A model generated the notes under the pieces. That model was not told where the DNA came from, ran no database searches, and saw only the letters and a program-made list of their open reading frames with translations. A stretch of 64,000 nucleotides of DNA from contig SRSI01000043.1 of assembly GCA_005656395.1 (NCBI GenBank), forward strand, positions 496,001 to 560,000. The letters run 5' to 3'. The DNA is from Strongyloides papillosus (taxonomy: Eukaryota > Nematoda > Chromadorea > Rhabditida > Strongyloididae). This document shows positions 46,401 through 57,017 of this stretch, one piece after another. Position 1 is the first letter of the stretch. The number at the start of each line of letters is the position of its first letter. The position numbers and the translations under genes were made by a program.

Positions 46401-47315
46401 TTTTAAGAGAACATGAGATAAATATTTATAAAATTATATAACAACAAAAATATATATGTCTGTATGTTCATTTTTAAAAATATTTAATTGAAGAAATATT
46501 GTAATGAAAATATAAGATGACCATCAAAAATAAAGATAAGAAGACAAGGATAGAAGTCTATACTCAGTATATAAATGCCGTTTGGGAATTGATACTATAT
46601 GTAATCTCAAAGAAACAATAAGTATAAGATGTATAGATGGCCGGAAAAGATAAAACACAACATTTAAATAAAAGTAGCTTTACATTTCATTTTTATATAT
46701 TTTAAAATTTTAAAAATAATTCAATTCCTAGTACACTACTACAATTATATTCCTCTACATAAGGAAGGAACTAAAATTTCGGTAATTAGAGTACACTAAA
46801 AATTTGGTCTAGTCATGAAAGCTAGTTTAAAAACTATGTACATATGATAAAAACGTCACCAGAATGTCATATAATAACTTTATACATTGTCATGATATAA
46901 TATCACTATCTTTTTACTATAAAGGAATGGATAATTTATTATTAAATAAAAATCATTGTATTGGAGTATTCTTGTTGCGTATAATGAGTAATTCAAAATT
47001 ACCAAACAAAACTAAATCAAACATTAATGTGAATATAATATGGCTAACTATCTTTCGTTTATTTATTTATATTTCAAAGATTTTTTGGTTTTTTTTAAAC
47101 GAACCTTCTAAAGTCATCATATGATCTCTTAGTTGGGCTCTTGTTGAGAGATCAGGAATAAATTCTAGTAAATCATAGATAGCATAAATACAGGGATGAA
47201 CAGATTCAAAACGATCAATTTCATTTCTGATTTCCTCTGATATAGATCCAGTTGATTGAATGACAGTTGATGGATACATATGGCTACTTATAGGTAATGT
47301 ATCTTTATAGTTCAT
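37457..47315 (-). CDS. AGAP/centaurin-gamma Arf GTPase-activating protein, multiple isoforms
   Basis: Common exons: 42700-42758, 41188-41364, 40358-40634 and 37457-39744. The 5' exon is 47105-47315, 45557-45887 or 42887-43403. All junction phases agree, predicting 1003, 1043 and 1105 aa. The first-exon-a product begins with the family N terminus ([20 protein letters not shown]) and reads on into [11 protein letters not shown]. Domains follow in the AGAP order. A GTPase-like domain has P-loop GTPHSGKT and guanine-binding-like [15 protein letters not shown] split PH domain starts [20 protein letters not shown]. An ArfGAP zinc finger has CADC and CIEC with the catalytic Arg in GIHRNLGTH. Ankyrin repeats ([20 protein letters not shown]) end the protein. 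AGAPs stimulate GTP hydrolysis on Arf proteins in endosomal traffic. Introns of 4.3 kb and 1.3 kb are very long for this locus. Confidence 0.93.
39921..39955. repeat. TATG microsatellite in an AGAP intron
   Basis: Imperfect tandem TATG/TTTG units in the intron between the GTPase-like exon and the large last exon. Confidence 0.75.
42887..43403 (-). other. AGAP alternative first coding exon c
   Basis: ATG at 43403 ([13 protein letters not shown]), 172 codons plus one base, donor GTGAGA, phase 1 into the acceptor at 42758. It encodes an acidic run ([10 protein letters not shown]) then a Lys/Ser-rich basic stretch ([14 protein letters not shown]), possibly a nuclear or membrane-binding signal. 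Confidence 0.72.
43626..43802. repeat. Possible MITE: 11-bp terminal inverted repeats, internal direct repeat
   Basis: Ends TTCTTCACACC (43626-43636) and GGTGTGAAGAA (43792-43802) are perfect inverted repeats 177 bp apart. Inside, two direct copies of an ACTTxxAAATTAGxAACTGG unit start at about 43641 and 43684, 43 bp apart. It lies just upstream of AGAP first exon c. No clear target-site duplication. Confidence 0.5.
45557..45887 (-). other. AGAP alternative first coding exon b
   Basis: ATG at 45887 ([12 protein letters not shown]), 110 codons plus one base, consensus donor GTAAGT. Phase 1 matches the common acceptor at 42758. The encoded segment is Ser/Asn/Arg-rich and has no recognised domain. 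There is no in-frame upstream acceptor, so it reads as a separate promoter-driven first exon. Confidence 0.7.
47105..47315 (-). other. AGAP alternative first coding exon a
   Basis: ATG at 47315 ([14 protein letters not shown]). It encodes the conserved N-terminal helix of AGAPs. The donor is an atypical GTTCGT after GAAG (phase 1), which joins the acceptor at 42758 to give [11 protein letters not shown], exactly the family junction. The protein match supports the donor despite its weak consensus. Confidence 0.85.
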
Positions 47316-48198
47316 TTGTATATAATATAATTAATTTTAAAACATAATTTGATAGACAAAGTCTCTTTCTTTTCCTCTAATTATTATGTAATATTATTTA
47401 AATATAAAATATATATTGGTCGTTTGAAAACTAAAATAAAGAAAAACAAATTAATAATCATAAAATAATACTTATTTATAGCGGATAATAAAAATCGAAA
47501 TATTTAAAATAAATAGAAACATGAAATGGATAATGTTTAACATATAATTTGTATGTAATATGTTATTTAACAAATAATAATCTACATTAAACTCTTTACA
47601 TATTTTTGATTAAACCACTTTTAATAAAAATATATGATAATAGGAGAAAATTTATGAAAAATTAAAATAAATATGTATAATAATAAAATTAAGTATGTAA
47701 TTAAAATTATTGATATAATTAAAGATTTTCTAAAGAGAAATATTAATAAATAACTAGCTTGTATAGGAATTATGAAATGAGGTTATATGGGAGAGATGGC
47801 AAGTAAAATCTCCACCAATCCGTATATCTCCGATCAATTGTTTAGTAAGTAATAAAAAGATGTAACAGTACAATGTACATTAAAATTACAAAGTAAACAA
47901 TGAGAAATTCCAAGTGAAAGTGTGTTAATTACTAATGGATAAATTTTATCAATTCTTTTATATTATGAAATATCATAAGTATTTTCGAATATTATTTTAT
48001 TTTATATATTAGATATAAGATGATAAGAAATTCACGGTTATAATATTATACATAAGGGAACATTTTTACAAAGTGACAATGACAACACGCATATGTAGAT
48101 ACATAGTGTGACTCTCCTTCCTATAATATAGAGGTAGTGAGGCTGTCATTTATATATTAAAAAATTTTGGTACCATTCAAAATAATGCAAAATGACCA

Positions 48199-48227
48199 TT
48201 CCCGCGACAAATCACTTTTTCGCGGAA
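48199..48227. repeat. CGCG-containing inverted repeat
   Basis: TTCCCGCG at 48199-48206 faces CGCGGAA at 48221-48227. Both arms resemble E2F-type half-sites and lie about 0.9 kb upstream of AGAP exon a. The regulatory role is a guess. Confidence 0.35.
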
Positions 48228-50032
48228 TATTTAGAGTATTTAAGTTGAAAAAAAAAGAAAAATAACAATAATAAAGATAAGCTATAAAGTGATATGAAAA
48301 TATATATGATATTTGTCAATATTTTAATAGCAAAAAAATTTTTTTACTTATGATAATGCATAGTTATGAAATAATATATTTATAATTTTGATTATTTATA
48401 ACAAATAAAGTTAGTTTGTTGAATTAATAGATTATTATTATTAATAAATTTTGATTGAATCGAAGTATTTCGCTGCAGGTTTTAAGAACGCTTTAAAATA
48501 AAATGCCATACCTTAATTAGGTCAAATTATGTACATAAAAATCAAACAAGCCAGATATTGCCTTGAGCAAGTTATTAAATATGATAATAATAATAGCATG
48601 TCTAACAATATATACTCTAACAAGCTATACCAATTTTTAAACATTTTTTAAGTCTATTGTCATACTCTATCCCACACATTTATTAAAATAAATAAAAAAT
48701 ATGTCTATTTAAAATAATTATACATCAATATAATACACTTGTTTTATTTAGAAATTCATATAAATCAATATTTTTTAAAACTTTTTATAACTTTTTTAGC
48801 GTTCATAATACTTTTTACTATCTAAATAAGAATAAGAGAAGATTTATCGAAGAAAGACTATAAACAAATAAAAAATTGTCTTATATAAATTGAATGACAA
48901 AAATATATGAAGGCAATAAATAAAAAGATTATATATGTATAATATTATTATTTTAAATATTTTAGAAAGCAATTTATAGTAAGTATTTTTCTAGAAATTT
49001 TTTATGAATAAAAATAATAGCAATATTTGATGGATGTATTATTTTTAATACACCATAAAAAATGGTTATTATTCAAAAATACATTGTCAAAAAGTAATTG
49101 AGTAGTAAATTAATGTATAATATTATAAAGATACGATGGGAAGATTTATATAAAGACATATATTTAATAATAAATTTCTAAATAAAATTGACTAAAATCT
49201 TAACATAAAATACTTTCTAAAAATAATAGAGTATTAAAGATGTCAAATGAAACAGTATGATAGTGGTAAAAATTTAAAATATTGAATAGGTAATAAATTT
49301 TAAAGTCTTTTGTTGAATGTAATTGAAGGTATTAAAAATAATCGGGGTTTAAAAGGATTGTAGGGTGAAATGTTATTGAAATTCAGAAATAATAGTTGGC
49401 ACGATCACAAATCATGAGTACTTGACATTTTTGAAGACTAGCTAAATTAGGATAAATGACATGTAGTATTTACAATAGAAATGTTTGATTTATTATGAAG
49501 ATATAATAATAAGAAGTTTTAATGCGTGAAGATGGCATTATGCCAATGTTTTTATTTAAATAGTTGAATTATATTTATATATATCAATGGCATTTAGTAA
49601 GTGAAAAGAGCAATTATATCAATGAATTTGATTAAAATTTACATTGTCATTTAAAAATAGTGATTAAATAGGTTATTTAAGAATATTGTATATAATAAAT
49701 GCTATTGAAATATATAAAGAATTAGTGAAATTAGTTTATCTACATAAGTATTGTAAAATGATTATGAATAATAAAATAATTTAGAAGATTAGATTAATAC
49801 ATTTTAGATACATAATTATAATAAATAAAATTATCTGTACACGAAATCAAAATAATTATTATTAACAACCATATTATACATCAAAAAGTAAAGGAACATC
49901 CTTATTTATTAGTGTATATCGGGTAAGCTTTTTTGAACAAAACACTGCATGACAATAACACTTGTCTATTCATATATTAATAAAATACTTTTACTGATAC
50001 CTATTAATATAATAAAAGTCAATTCAAGCATA

Positions 50033-50061
50033 TGGTTAAGGTGCGAAAGACACCTTAATCA
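50033..50061. repeat. Stable hairpin, 11-bp stem
   Basis: TGGTTAAGGTG and CACCTTAATCA pair with one G-T wobble around a 7-base loop (CGAAAGA). It is conspicuous in the A/T desert. Whether it is transcribed is unknown. Confidence 0.5.
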
Positions 50062-51581
50062 GCAGGATATTATTTAAATTAACTTGAACACATATGACGT
50101 CTAAGATGAAAGCAAATAAATAATGTTTGCAATGGTAGGAGAGAAGAAATGTAATTAATTTATTATAAAATAAAAAGAAATCGAGAATAAGGTAGTGATT
50201 CTAATACTATAAATCAAAACATTTTAATATATTCATTTCTTTATATATAAAGAAAGTCATTCTTTATAATATGTACAATTCTCATATATAAAGATGATTT
50301 ATTTTATTAATATTATCATTAAATTTCTATTGTCAATCAACATATATTTCTCATTTTAAGTAAATTTCTTTATCTATCATTATCCTTAAAATTATTATAT
50401 TATGTAATATATAGTATATAAAATCCGGTAAATAATGACTTTTATTTACCTATTATTTAAAATTATCTTCTCAAGTGTTATATAATATTAAATTTTATTA
50501 AATATTTATGTATCAAAAAGAAAATAATTTTTTAGTTACATAAAAAGTAGGAAATTATACATTAAATGTACTTACCAATATTCTGTTTTTAATAGTGAGT
50601 GTATATAAATAAGAATTATTTTAATGTTTAACAGTCTACTTTTAATTTTAACAGTTTTATTTAATAAGCACAAAAAATTGTTATTAGAATACTTATTATC
50701 TAGAGATAACTTTTTAGAGCATTTAAAAATAATATTATTGAGATATCTAAAACAAATTTTAAATATCTAAAACAAATCTTGAAATAAGAATACAAAATTT
50801 TATAGTTTTCAATGAAAACTGTTTAAATTGATAGTCTTTACAAAACGAAAACTTTCTAACTTACAATCCATCACTGTCAAAAATAAAATATCTACAATCA
50901 GAAAATGGATGTGAAAAATAATTTCTGCTATTTCGAAAATTTAATAAAATAAATGCTAAGAAATATATAAATTTATTATGTAAAAACATTATTAATTTCG
51001 TATTTTCTCCTCAAAAATGGAAGCAAAACAACCGTTAACAAAAAATAATATATAATATTTCAGATAGAAGTCCTTGATGATGTATTAAAAATAATAACAA
51101 TTTTTTGCATCAAAATACAAATGTACACTTATCATTTTAAATAAAAATATTTTGTTGTGATATTATCATGGTTTAACGTTAACGTTTATCTATTGATAAG
51201 TAACTATGTGACATTGCTTTTGTTCAATTTTCATAAAAGTAATCATATATTTTAATAAATAAAATTATTTTTTATCGTTAAATTATCGAAAAATTTCAAT
51301 GTCATTTTTGTATGGGTTTTGATAATCTCCCTATTTTCTACCACCTAATTGTAATCCTAACAAATTAAAAAATTTATAATTGAAAGGATTCTTTCATTTT
51401 AACAGTAATCAATCAAAAAGTGGTGTGATTATCAGAAACGATTTCAAAGATGAAAAATTATCGCTACAAAGATAGTAATGACAATTGATTAAATCATAAA
51501 AATAACATTAAAAAATTATTAGGTCTTCTAAAAGCAAAAATTATTAAGCAAAAAAAAACATTTATCTTCAAAACTTAATCA

Positions 51582-53143
51582 CTAATATGTACAGCCACGC
51601 ATTGAAAAAGTTTCAGTAGTGTTTACTTTCTTAAACATTACAAGACCATCCTCAAGATTGTAAAAATTATAATTTGCCTTTGCAGAGATACACGACAAGT
51701 TAAGAGATTCTTTAAACGAACAATAGTCATAATTTTCAATACAAACATCATCTCGTAACCACAATTTTTCCATTAATTCACCCTTGCACTTTAATAATAT
51801 ATTTTTGTAGGAATAGTTTGAATTTAGATTTCTGAATAAATGTGTATTTTTTATTTGTCTATTGAATAAATTATTTAGTTCATTTAATTTTGTCAGTGAT
51901 AACCATTTAAAAATGGTGTGTCTTTTATCATGGTCTTTATCAATGTTGGAAGATTCATTATCATTTAATAGTGTGATTTTTGTGTTGTGAATGATGTAAT
52001 TAAAATTAGGTGGAATGAAAACAGTTTCTGTGTCTGATTTGTAGTATGAGGGAAAATGTTGATGGGTTCCTTTTGCTTTTTTGGGTATAATTACCGACTT
52101 TCCGAGATTTCTCTTATTATTGGAAATTTTTAGTGATGAAAGTGTTAACTTCAAGTCAAAGGAGAGGGGATTTTGAAACGCAATCGATGATGCATCAAAT
52201 CTCTCAAAATTGAATGAATTTGCATGGGGATTTAAACTCGATAAATAATTAAATTCATCTATCATACTCCTACCATGTTGTGGAATATACAACTCATCAG
52301 CATCAATTACAAACACAAATTTAGCATTTCTATATTTCAAAAAGCAATCATTTATGGAGGCAATATAACTTCTTGTCGGTACCTCATACTGAACATCAAA
52401 ACCAAGCATCTCTGTTAACTTGTCATTTATAACGGGTCCAAATAAATCTACCTTTACGGTGCCGTATTTTTCATACATCTAAAAATAATTATGTGTAAAA
52501 TTTTATCTATAATTACTTTTAATAAATTATATATCTCAATCCGACCAGATCTCCAGTAGAATTGTTGAATTGATGCACCGAAGAATTTGTATAATTCAAT
52601 TGCGGTAATTAATCCTTGCCACTCATCTAACATGAATGAATGTCCATAACAAACGGCGATGTCAACTGCTTTTTCTGGTTTTTTTAAATGTATCTCAATA
52701 AAATTTTTTTCATGCGTTTTTGCCCTTGATAAATAAAAGGAAGAAGAATTTTCTTCAACGTGACATTGACTTCTAAAAACATTCCATTGACATTTGCTCT
52801 CTCCAACAAACAAAGGTGCTGCTAATTCGATTTTTGCTTTTGAAAAACTCCCATTGTTAGAATAGCATAATATTTCATTGTGATTTGGAAAGTTTACGTC
52901 GGCAGAGAATAGAGTAACAGCCGTATTATCCCCGAACAATGGATCATCATTAAAAATATACGCTTCATGGAGTAGAAATATCTTTTTGTTAATACCATTT
53001 CGCTTTTTAAGTTTACCTCTTAACTCGATATTTTTAATAATATTTCCATAATTTTCATCGTTTTTTCGTAGCTTTAAAATTACAAAAAGCAGAATAAAAA
53101 ATAAAATAGTATAAACTTTTAGTGAAAATTTTATATTCCTCAT
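51582..53143 (-). CDS. Glycosyltransferase family 92 (DUF23), Golgi type II membrane protein
   Basis: Exon 1 is 52517-53143 (ATG at 53143) and exon 2 is 51582-52478, phase 0 over a 38-bp intron (GTAATT...TTTTAG), giving 507 aa. A short cytosolic N terminus and one membrane anchor (VYTILFFILLFVILKL) precede a luminal catalytic region. GT92 features: AVCYGHSFMLDEWQGLITAI, then YGTVKVDLFG, the acidic metal/nucleotide-binding motif FVIDADELYIPQ (around residue 265), and Cys residues near the C terminus likely to form disulfides. Nematode GT92 enzymes such as GALT-1 add galactose to core fucose of N-glycans, and the family is expanded in worms, so the exact acceptor is not predictable. Confidence 0.88.
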
Positions 53144-53686
53144 GAGATAAAGTGAAAATAAATCTCATTCATTTTCTTAGACGGTTATGGTCATGTAATA
53201 AATTAGAAAAAAAAGTTTTATCAATTGATTCCATCGGTAAATTGCATTAAAAGTAGGTTGAAACTGATTAATGAAGTAGATATATCTAGTACCATAATCA
53301 TCTATATACTCAGATTAGAAATATTTGGGATATTTTACTTGAAATAAAATATTATGAAATATTAATTTTTGATACTTTAAAGTTGTAAATTATAATAATG
53401 CAGAAAGTAAATTTTAGAGTGAATTTATTATTGACCATATAAGGGTATTTAAATTATTGCAGCTAGTAATAAGTTTATAAAATAAAAATTTTTTTTAATT
53501 TTAATTTTAAATCCACTTCCAAGATTACATAAAAAAAATATGCTAATATCCTACTTTAATTCATTTTTAATCCAACATTTCCTCTTATGATTAATAAAAA
53601 AAATTTAAGGCGCAAGTATATTCCAATAAGATTATTACATTGGAATATCATCACTCTGATTTGAATGATTTGTTTAGTAGCTTGCC
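53144..53686. other. Divergent spacer between GT92 and Bora-like genes
   Basis: About 540 bp of A+T-rich sequence without a supported feature. Both genes start outward from it. Confidence 0.5.
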
Positions 53687-54738
53687 ATGGAAAGCACAAG
53701 TTGTTGTAATCAAAGTAATTGTATTTCCACGACTTCTAACTATTCAAAATTTAGCAATTTACTACTATCTCCATTTACTTCAATAAAAAGTTCTACACCA
53801 GTTAAAAGTAGGAGAATCTCAAGAGTTGTAACTCCATTACGTCGTAGCATTCTACGTTCTCATTCTTGTTCATGTACTAACAATCCTTTTTCTCCTGGAA
53901 TATATGATGGTTCATTTGGATTACATTTAAATGGAAATGACTTCAGCCCTAGAATGTTTGAATATAAACCAGAGGATGTAGGTAATGAAAATACTTTTGC
54001 TTGGAATATAGATCAGATGTCGAAGTTACATCCAATTTCAATTTCTGAAGAGAGTGTCTGTTGTCATAGTTCACCGTAAGTTTTTGTTTGTTTGTTGTAA
54101 AGGTAATTTGTAGGAATATAACAAGGCATTTAGAATTACGGGAAAAGGTGGTGAAGTATTTTCAGGAAAACCACCACATACCATCACCAGATACATCTCG
54201 CTGTCTTGGTCATAGTAAAGAATTAGCTAAAACTCCACTAACATCTAAAAGACTTCGTACTCCTAAAACATCAATAACTTTATCAAGTTCAAGGAGTATC
54301 TGTATTTACAGGAGTCTAAGTGAATCATCCTCAGGAAATATTTCCCAAAGTCTAGATTCTGATAAAAGAACACCAAAGTTATCGGAAAAAATTTTAGAAA
54401 TGATTCAATCACCTAGTTTTATAGGTTCACAAAAACCACCAGAAGAGAATGGAAATTCATCAGATATGTTTGTATATTTTCCGGATGAAGATCCGGAATA
54501 TGACAAAGAAGTGCCATTGTCTGATGAGGGTTATTACATACCAGTCATCAAAGCTGGAGAATTCCTTGATACTGACGACTCATTTCTGCAGCTAGAGGAA
54601 GGCGAAAATGATTATTCGCATCAAAAGGTAGATTTTGACATTAGTTCTATTGAATATGACTCATTTCGCCTTGATCTTATGATGTCTCCAATTCCTTCAA
54701 ATTCTGAAACTAATTTAAACAGTCCTTCTGCACTTTAA
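53687..54738 (+). CDS. Bora/SPAT-1-like Aurora A-PLK1 activator
   Basis: Exon 1 is 53687-54075 and exon 2 is 54114-54738, joined in phase 2 over a 38-bp intron, giving 337 aa. The conserved Bora block is recognisable: TNNPFSPGIYD, then DFSPRMFEYKPED, TFAWNIDQMSKLHPISI and, across the splice, NITRHLELREKVVKYFQEN followed by HIPSPD. Many SP/TP sites (TPLRRS, SPGI, SPRM, TPLTSKR, TPKTS, TPKLS, MMSPIPS) fit the CDK/PLK1-phosphorylated nature of Bora, which lets Aurora A activate PLK1 at mitotic entry; SPAT-1 does this in worm embryos. The rest is disordered, Ser-rich and acidic toward the C terminus. It is shorter than typical family members. Assignment rests on the N-terminal block. Confidence 0.75.
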
Positions 54739-54947
54739 TTTTAATTAAATGTTTTACGGCTATTTTAAATGTCCTTATAATTTTAATTTTGGAAAATTTT
54801 GTGTATAAGTATGTTACTTATTGTTATTTATTTTTTGTAAATCAAATAAAGTTGTCGATTCGAGTTTTAACATTTTTATTTAATCTTAAATGTATATAGT
54901 GAAAAAACAATGATATTTATAAAGATCAATATGTGAAAGAATGTTAT

Positions 54948-55810
54948 TTATACAGTTGGTGAAGATGTAACAATGTTTTGTTTTGGTGGCACTCCACCAG
55001 GATACACTGGTTCTCCACCAATTGATTCGAAGAATGCTTTATTTAAATTTTGAGTATCTAAAATTCTTTGAGGGTCTGTGTACTTGTCACCTCTGTAGTC
55101 TGGGAGAAATCCTGGATTTGCTGATTGCCATATTGGACCACTTGTACTATAGGAACCTGATGATACTTGATTAGAAGTACCAATTGTGCTGTAGGAACCT
55201 GGTAAAACTTGACCAGAAGTACCAGTTGTGCTCGAGACATAACCGTTGTTTAGGAGCCCGTAATTGGTTGTACTTGTTTCATATGTATTTGGAACAAAAT
55301 AATCTCTTTGAATCTGAGTTGGATATTCACTTGTAAAAGACTCTGGAGTTTCATCACTGTATAAATTTTGACTATTAATTTGATTTTGGCTTGAGGAATA
55401 TGAACTAGACATTCCGGAATTACTACTACTACTAGATGAAGAAGAACTACTTGGATATTGTTGATTCTGGTAATATGTGTTTGTACCTGTCGCACTTGAT
55501 GAGGTACCTTCTTTCGGTGGAACACCTCCAGGATAAACGGGTTCACCACCAATACTATCGAAGAATGGTTTGTTTAATGCTTGTGTATCCTTGATTCTTT
55601 GTGGATCTGTATATTTGTCACCTCTGTAATCAGGAAGATAACCAGGTTCAGCGTTGTTATCCCATCCTGTAATAGCTTGTCTCTTATATCTGTCGTTTCG
55701 AAGGAAAAATTCGTGAGTGTTATGAAGGAAACTGAATGTAATAGCGAAGAAAATCAATCTAAAAAGGTGTTTAAGAAAATGTTTCTTTTTATAGGTACAA
55801 CTTACTTCAT
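54948..55810 (-). CDS. Secreted protein with two RGD-containing repeats
   Basis: Exon 1 is only five bases (55806-55810, ATGAA) and exon 2 is 54948-55758, phase 2 over a 47-bp intron, giving 271 aa. The splice creates a good signal peptide (MKLIFFAITFSFLHNTHEFF). A dibasic processing site (RYKRQ) follows. Two near-identical repeats of about 48 residues flank the protein, near residues 38-85 and 220-265. Each reads PGxLPDYRGDKYTDPQRI, then NKxFF(D/E)SIGGEPVYPGG with VPPK at the end. Between them is Ser/Tyr/Gln-rich low-complexity sequence with GTSxQV-SGSYS mini-repeats. The family is not recognised. The RGD in both repeats could be an integrin ligand; the next gene encodes an integrin-adhesion protein, but that adjacency may be chance. 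Confidence 0.75.
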
Positions 55811-57017
55811 TTCTATACTAGTTAGAACAAGAATGAATCGTCTGAATTACTTTATTTAATATTTTATCATTTTCCTTTCTTTTATATACATGAAAAATAT
55901 GATTTTAAGAATCTATTGTAAGGCGGGTATATTTATCTTTTTGTGTAGTTTTAACATAGCTCCACAAACAATAATTTGCTTTAAGGAGAAAAAAAATTAA
56001 GAAAAAGTAAGAAAAGTTTATAAATAGAAAAGTCCAATTGATAAATTGTTTGATCTATATAAATGTTAAAGTATTAAGAATATATGAGACAAATGTTTAA
56101 TTGTTTGATTCTAGCTATTTTATAAGTAATTTGAAAATAGATTGTAGAAAGTGAGGGTATTTAAACATTTGAAGTGAAATATATATTTATATTAATTAGC
56201 TTTACTTTCTTTTTTTATTTGGAAAAAAAATTACTTGGAAGTTGATTTTTTTAATTAATATTTTTTTAAAGATGTAATTAATAAATATTAATTGGAATTT
56301 GTATTATTTGCAAGTACATATAGTATGAGTAATTAATTATTTGTAATCCAGTTGTGAACAAATATTTTCCATTATTCTTAACAACGTAATGCTTAATGTT
56401 TATTCCACCAACGCATATAGATATATTAAGCAATGTCACGGGTTATTGCTATAAATATTTGTTGCAAGCATTAATAATGAATTTTTTCTTTCATTACCAA
56501 ATCAAATAATGTATTTTACTTAAGAAAAGGAATGTATTTATATATTATTATTGTTACCCAATATTTGGATTACCAATGAAAGGAAATCATATTTATTTTA
56601 AAGGATTAAAACTTAAAAATAATTGTTTGATGTTATTTATATATTAGCAAAAAGCATTTTTGAAAATAAATAAAATATTTATGTTGATTTGATAACAAAA
56701 ACACTTATAGAATTAGTAGAATATTGCTCAACTACCACGATATATGATATAAAATAGACCGGCTGTTCTCGTCGTCTCTTACTCTTCTCTGTCGCCAGTT
56801 GTAATGCCAATCAATGAATAACAAAATGCAATGTTTCTATACTGAAATTGTCCAAGATGAAGTTTAAGAAAGCTAAGAGCAAGTGGTGTAGGGTATCGCT
56901 AATATCTTGTTCTGGCAAATTTATTTATCAGATATTGATATATGTTAATATAATTTAGAGATTTTTATATCATTATTTTATATAAAATTCTGCAATTATA
57001 AAAGTCCAATTTTAGTC
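55811..57017. other. 1.2 kb divergent spacer upstream of pat-6
   Basis: No gene. At 56758-56800 a pyrimidine-rich patch of higher G+C (GTTCTCGTCGTCTCTTACTC) stands out and may belong to the promoter or leader of the parvin gene. Confidence 0.5.

Larger units (their letters stand above)
47316..51581. other. 4.3 kb gene desert upstream of AGAP exon a
   Basis: No coding potential or tRNA box pair that I can support. The most structured part is 48060-48240, where a hairpin (48086-48110) and a CGCG-bearing inverted repeat (48199-48227) interrupt otherwise simple A/T sequence. Another hairpin lies at 50033-50061. It may hold distal regulatory DNA for AGAP. Confidence 0.5.

Noticed and set aside
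46864..47124. Plus-strand 86-codon frame overlapping the AGAP first exon region
   Set aside because: Low-complexity hydrophobic composition, and antisense to a well-supported exon.
48131..48137. GAGGTAG, the let-7 family seed
   Set aside because: The following bases do not match let-7, and no precursor-length hairpin encloses it.
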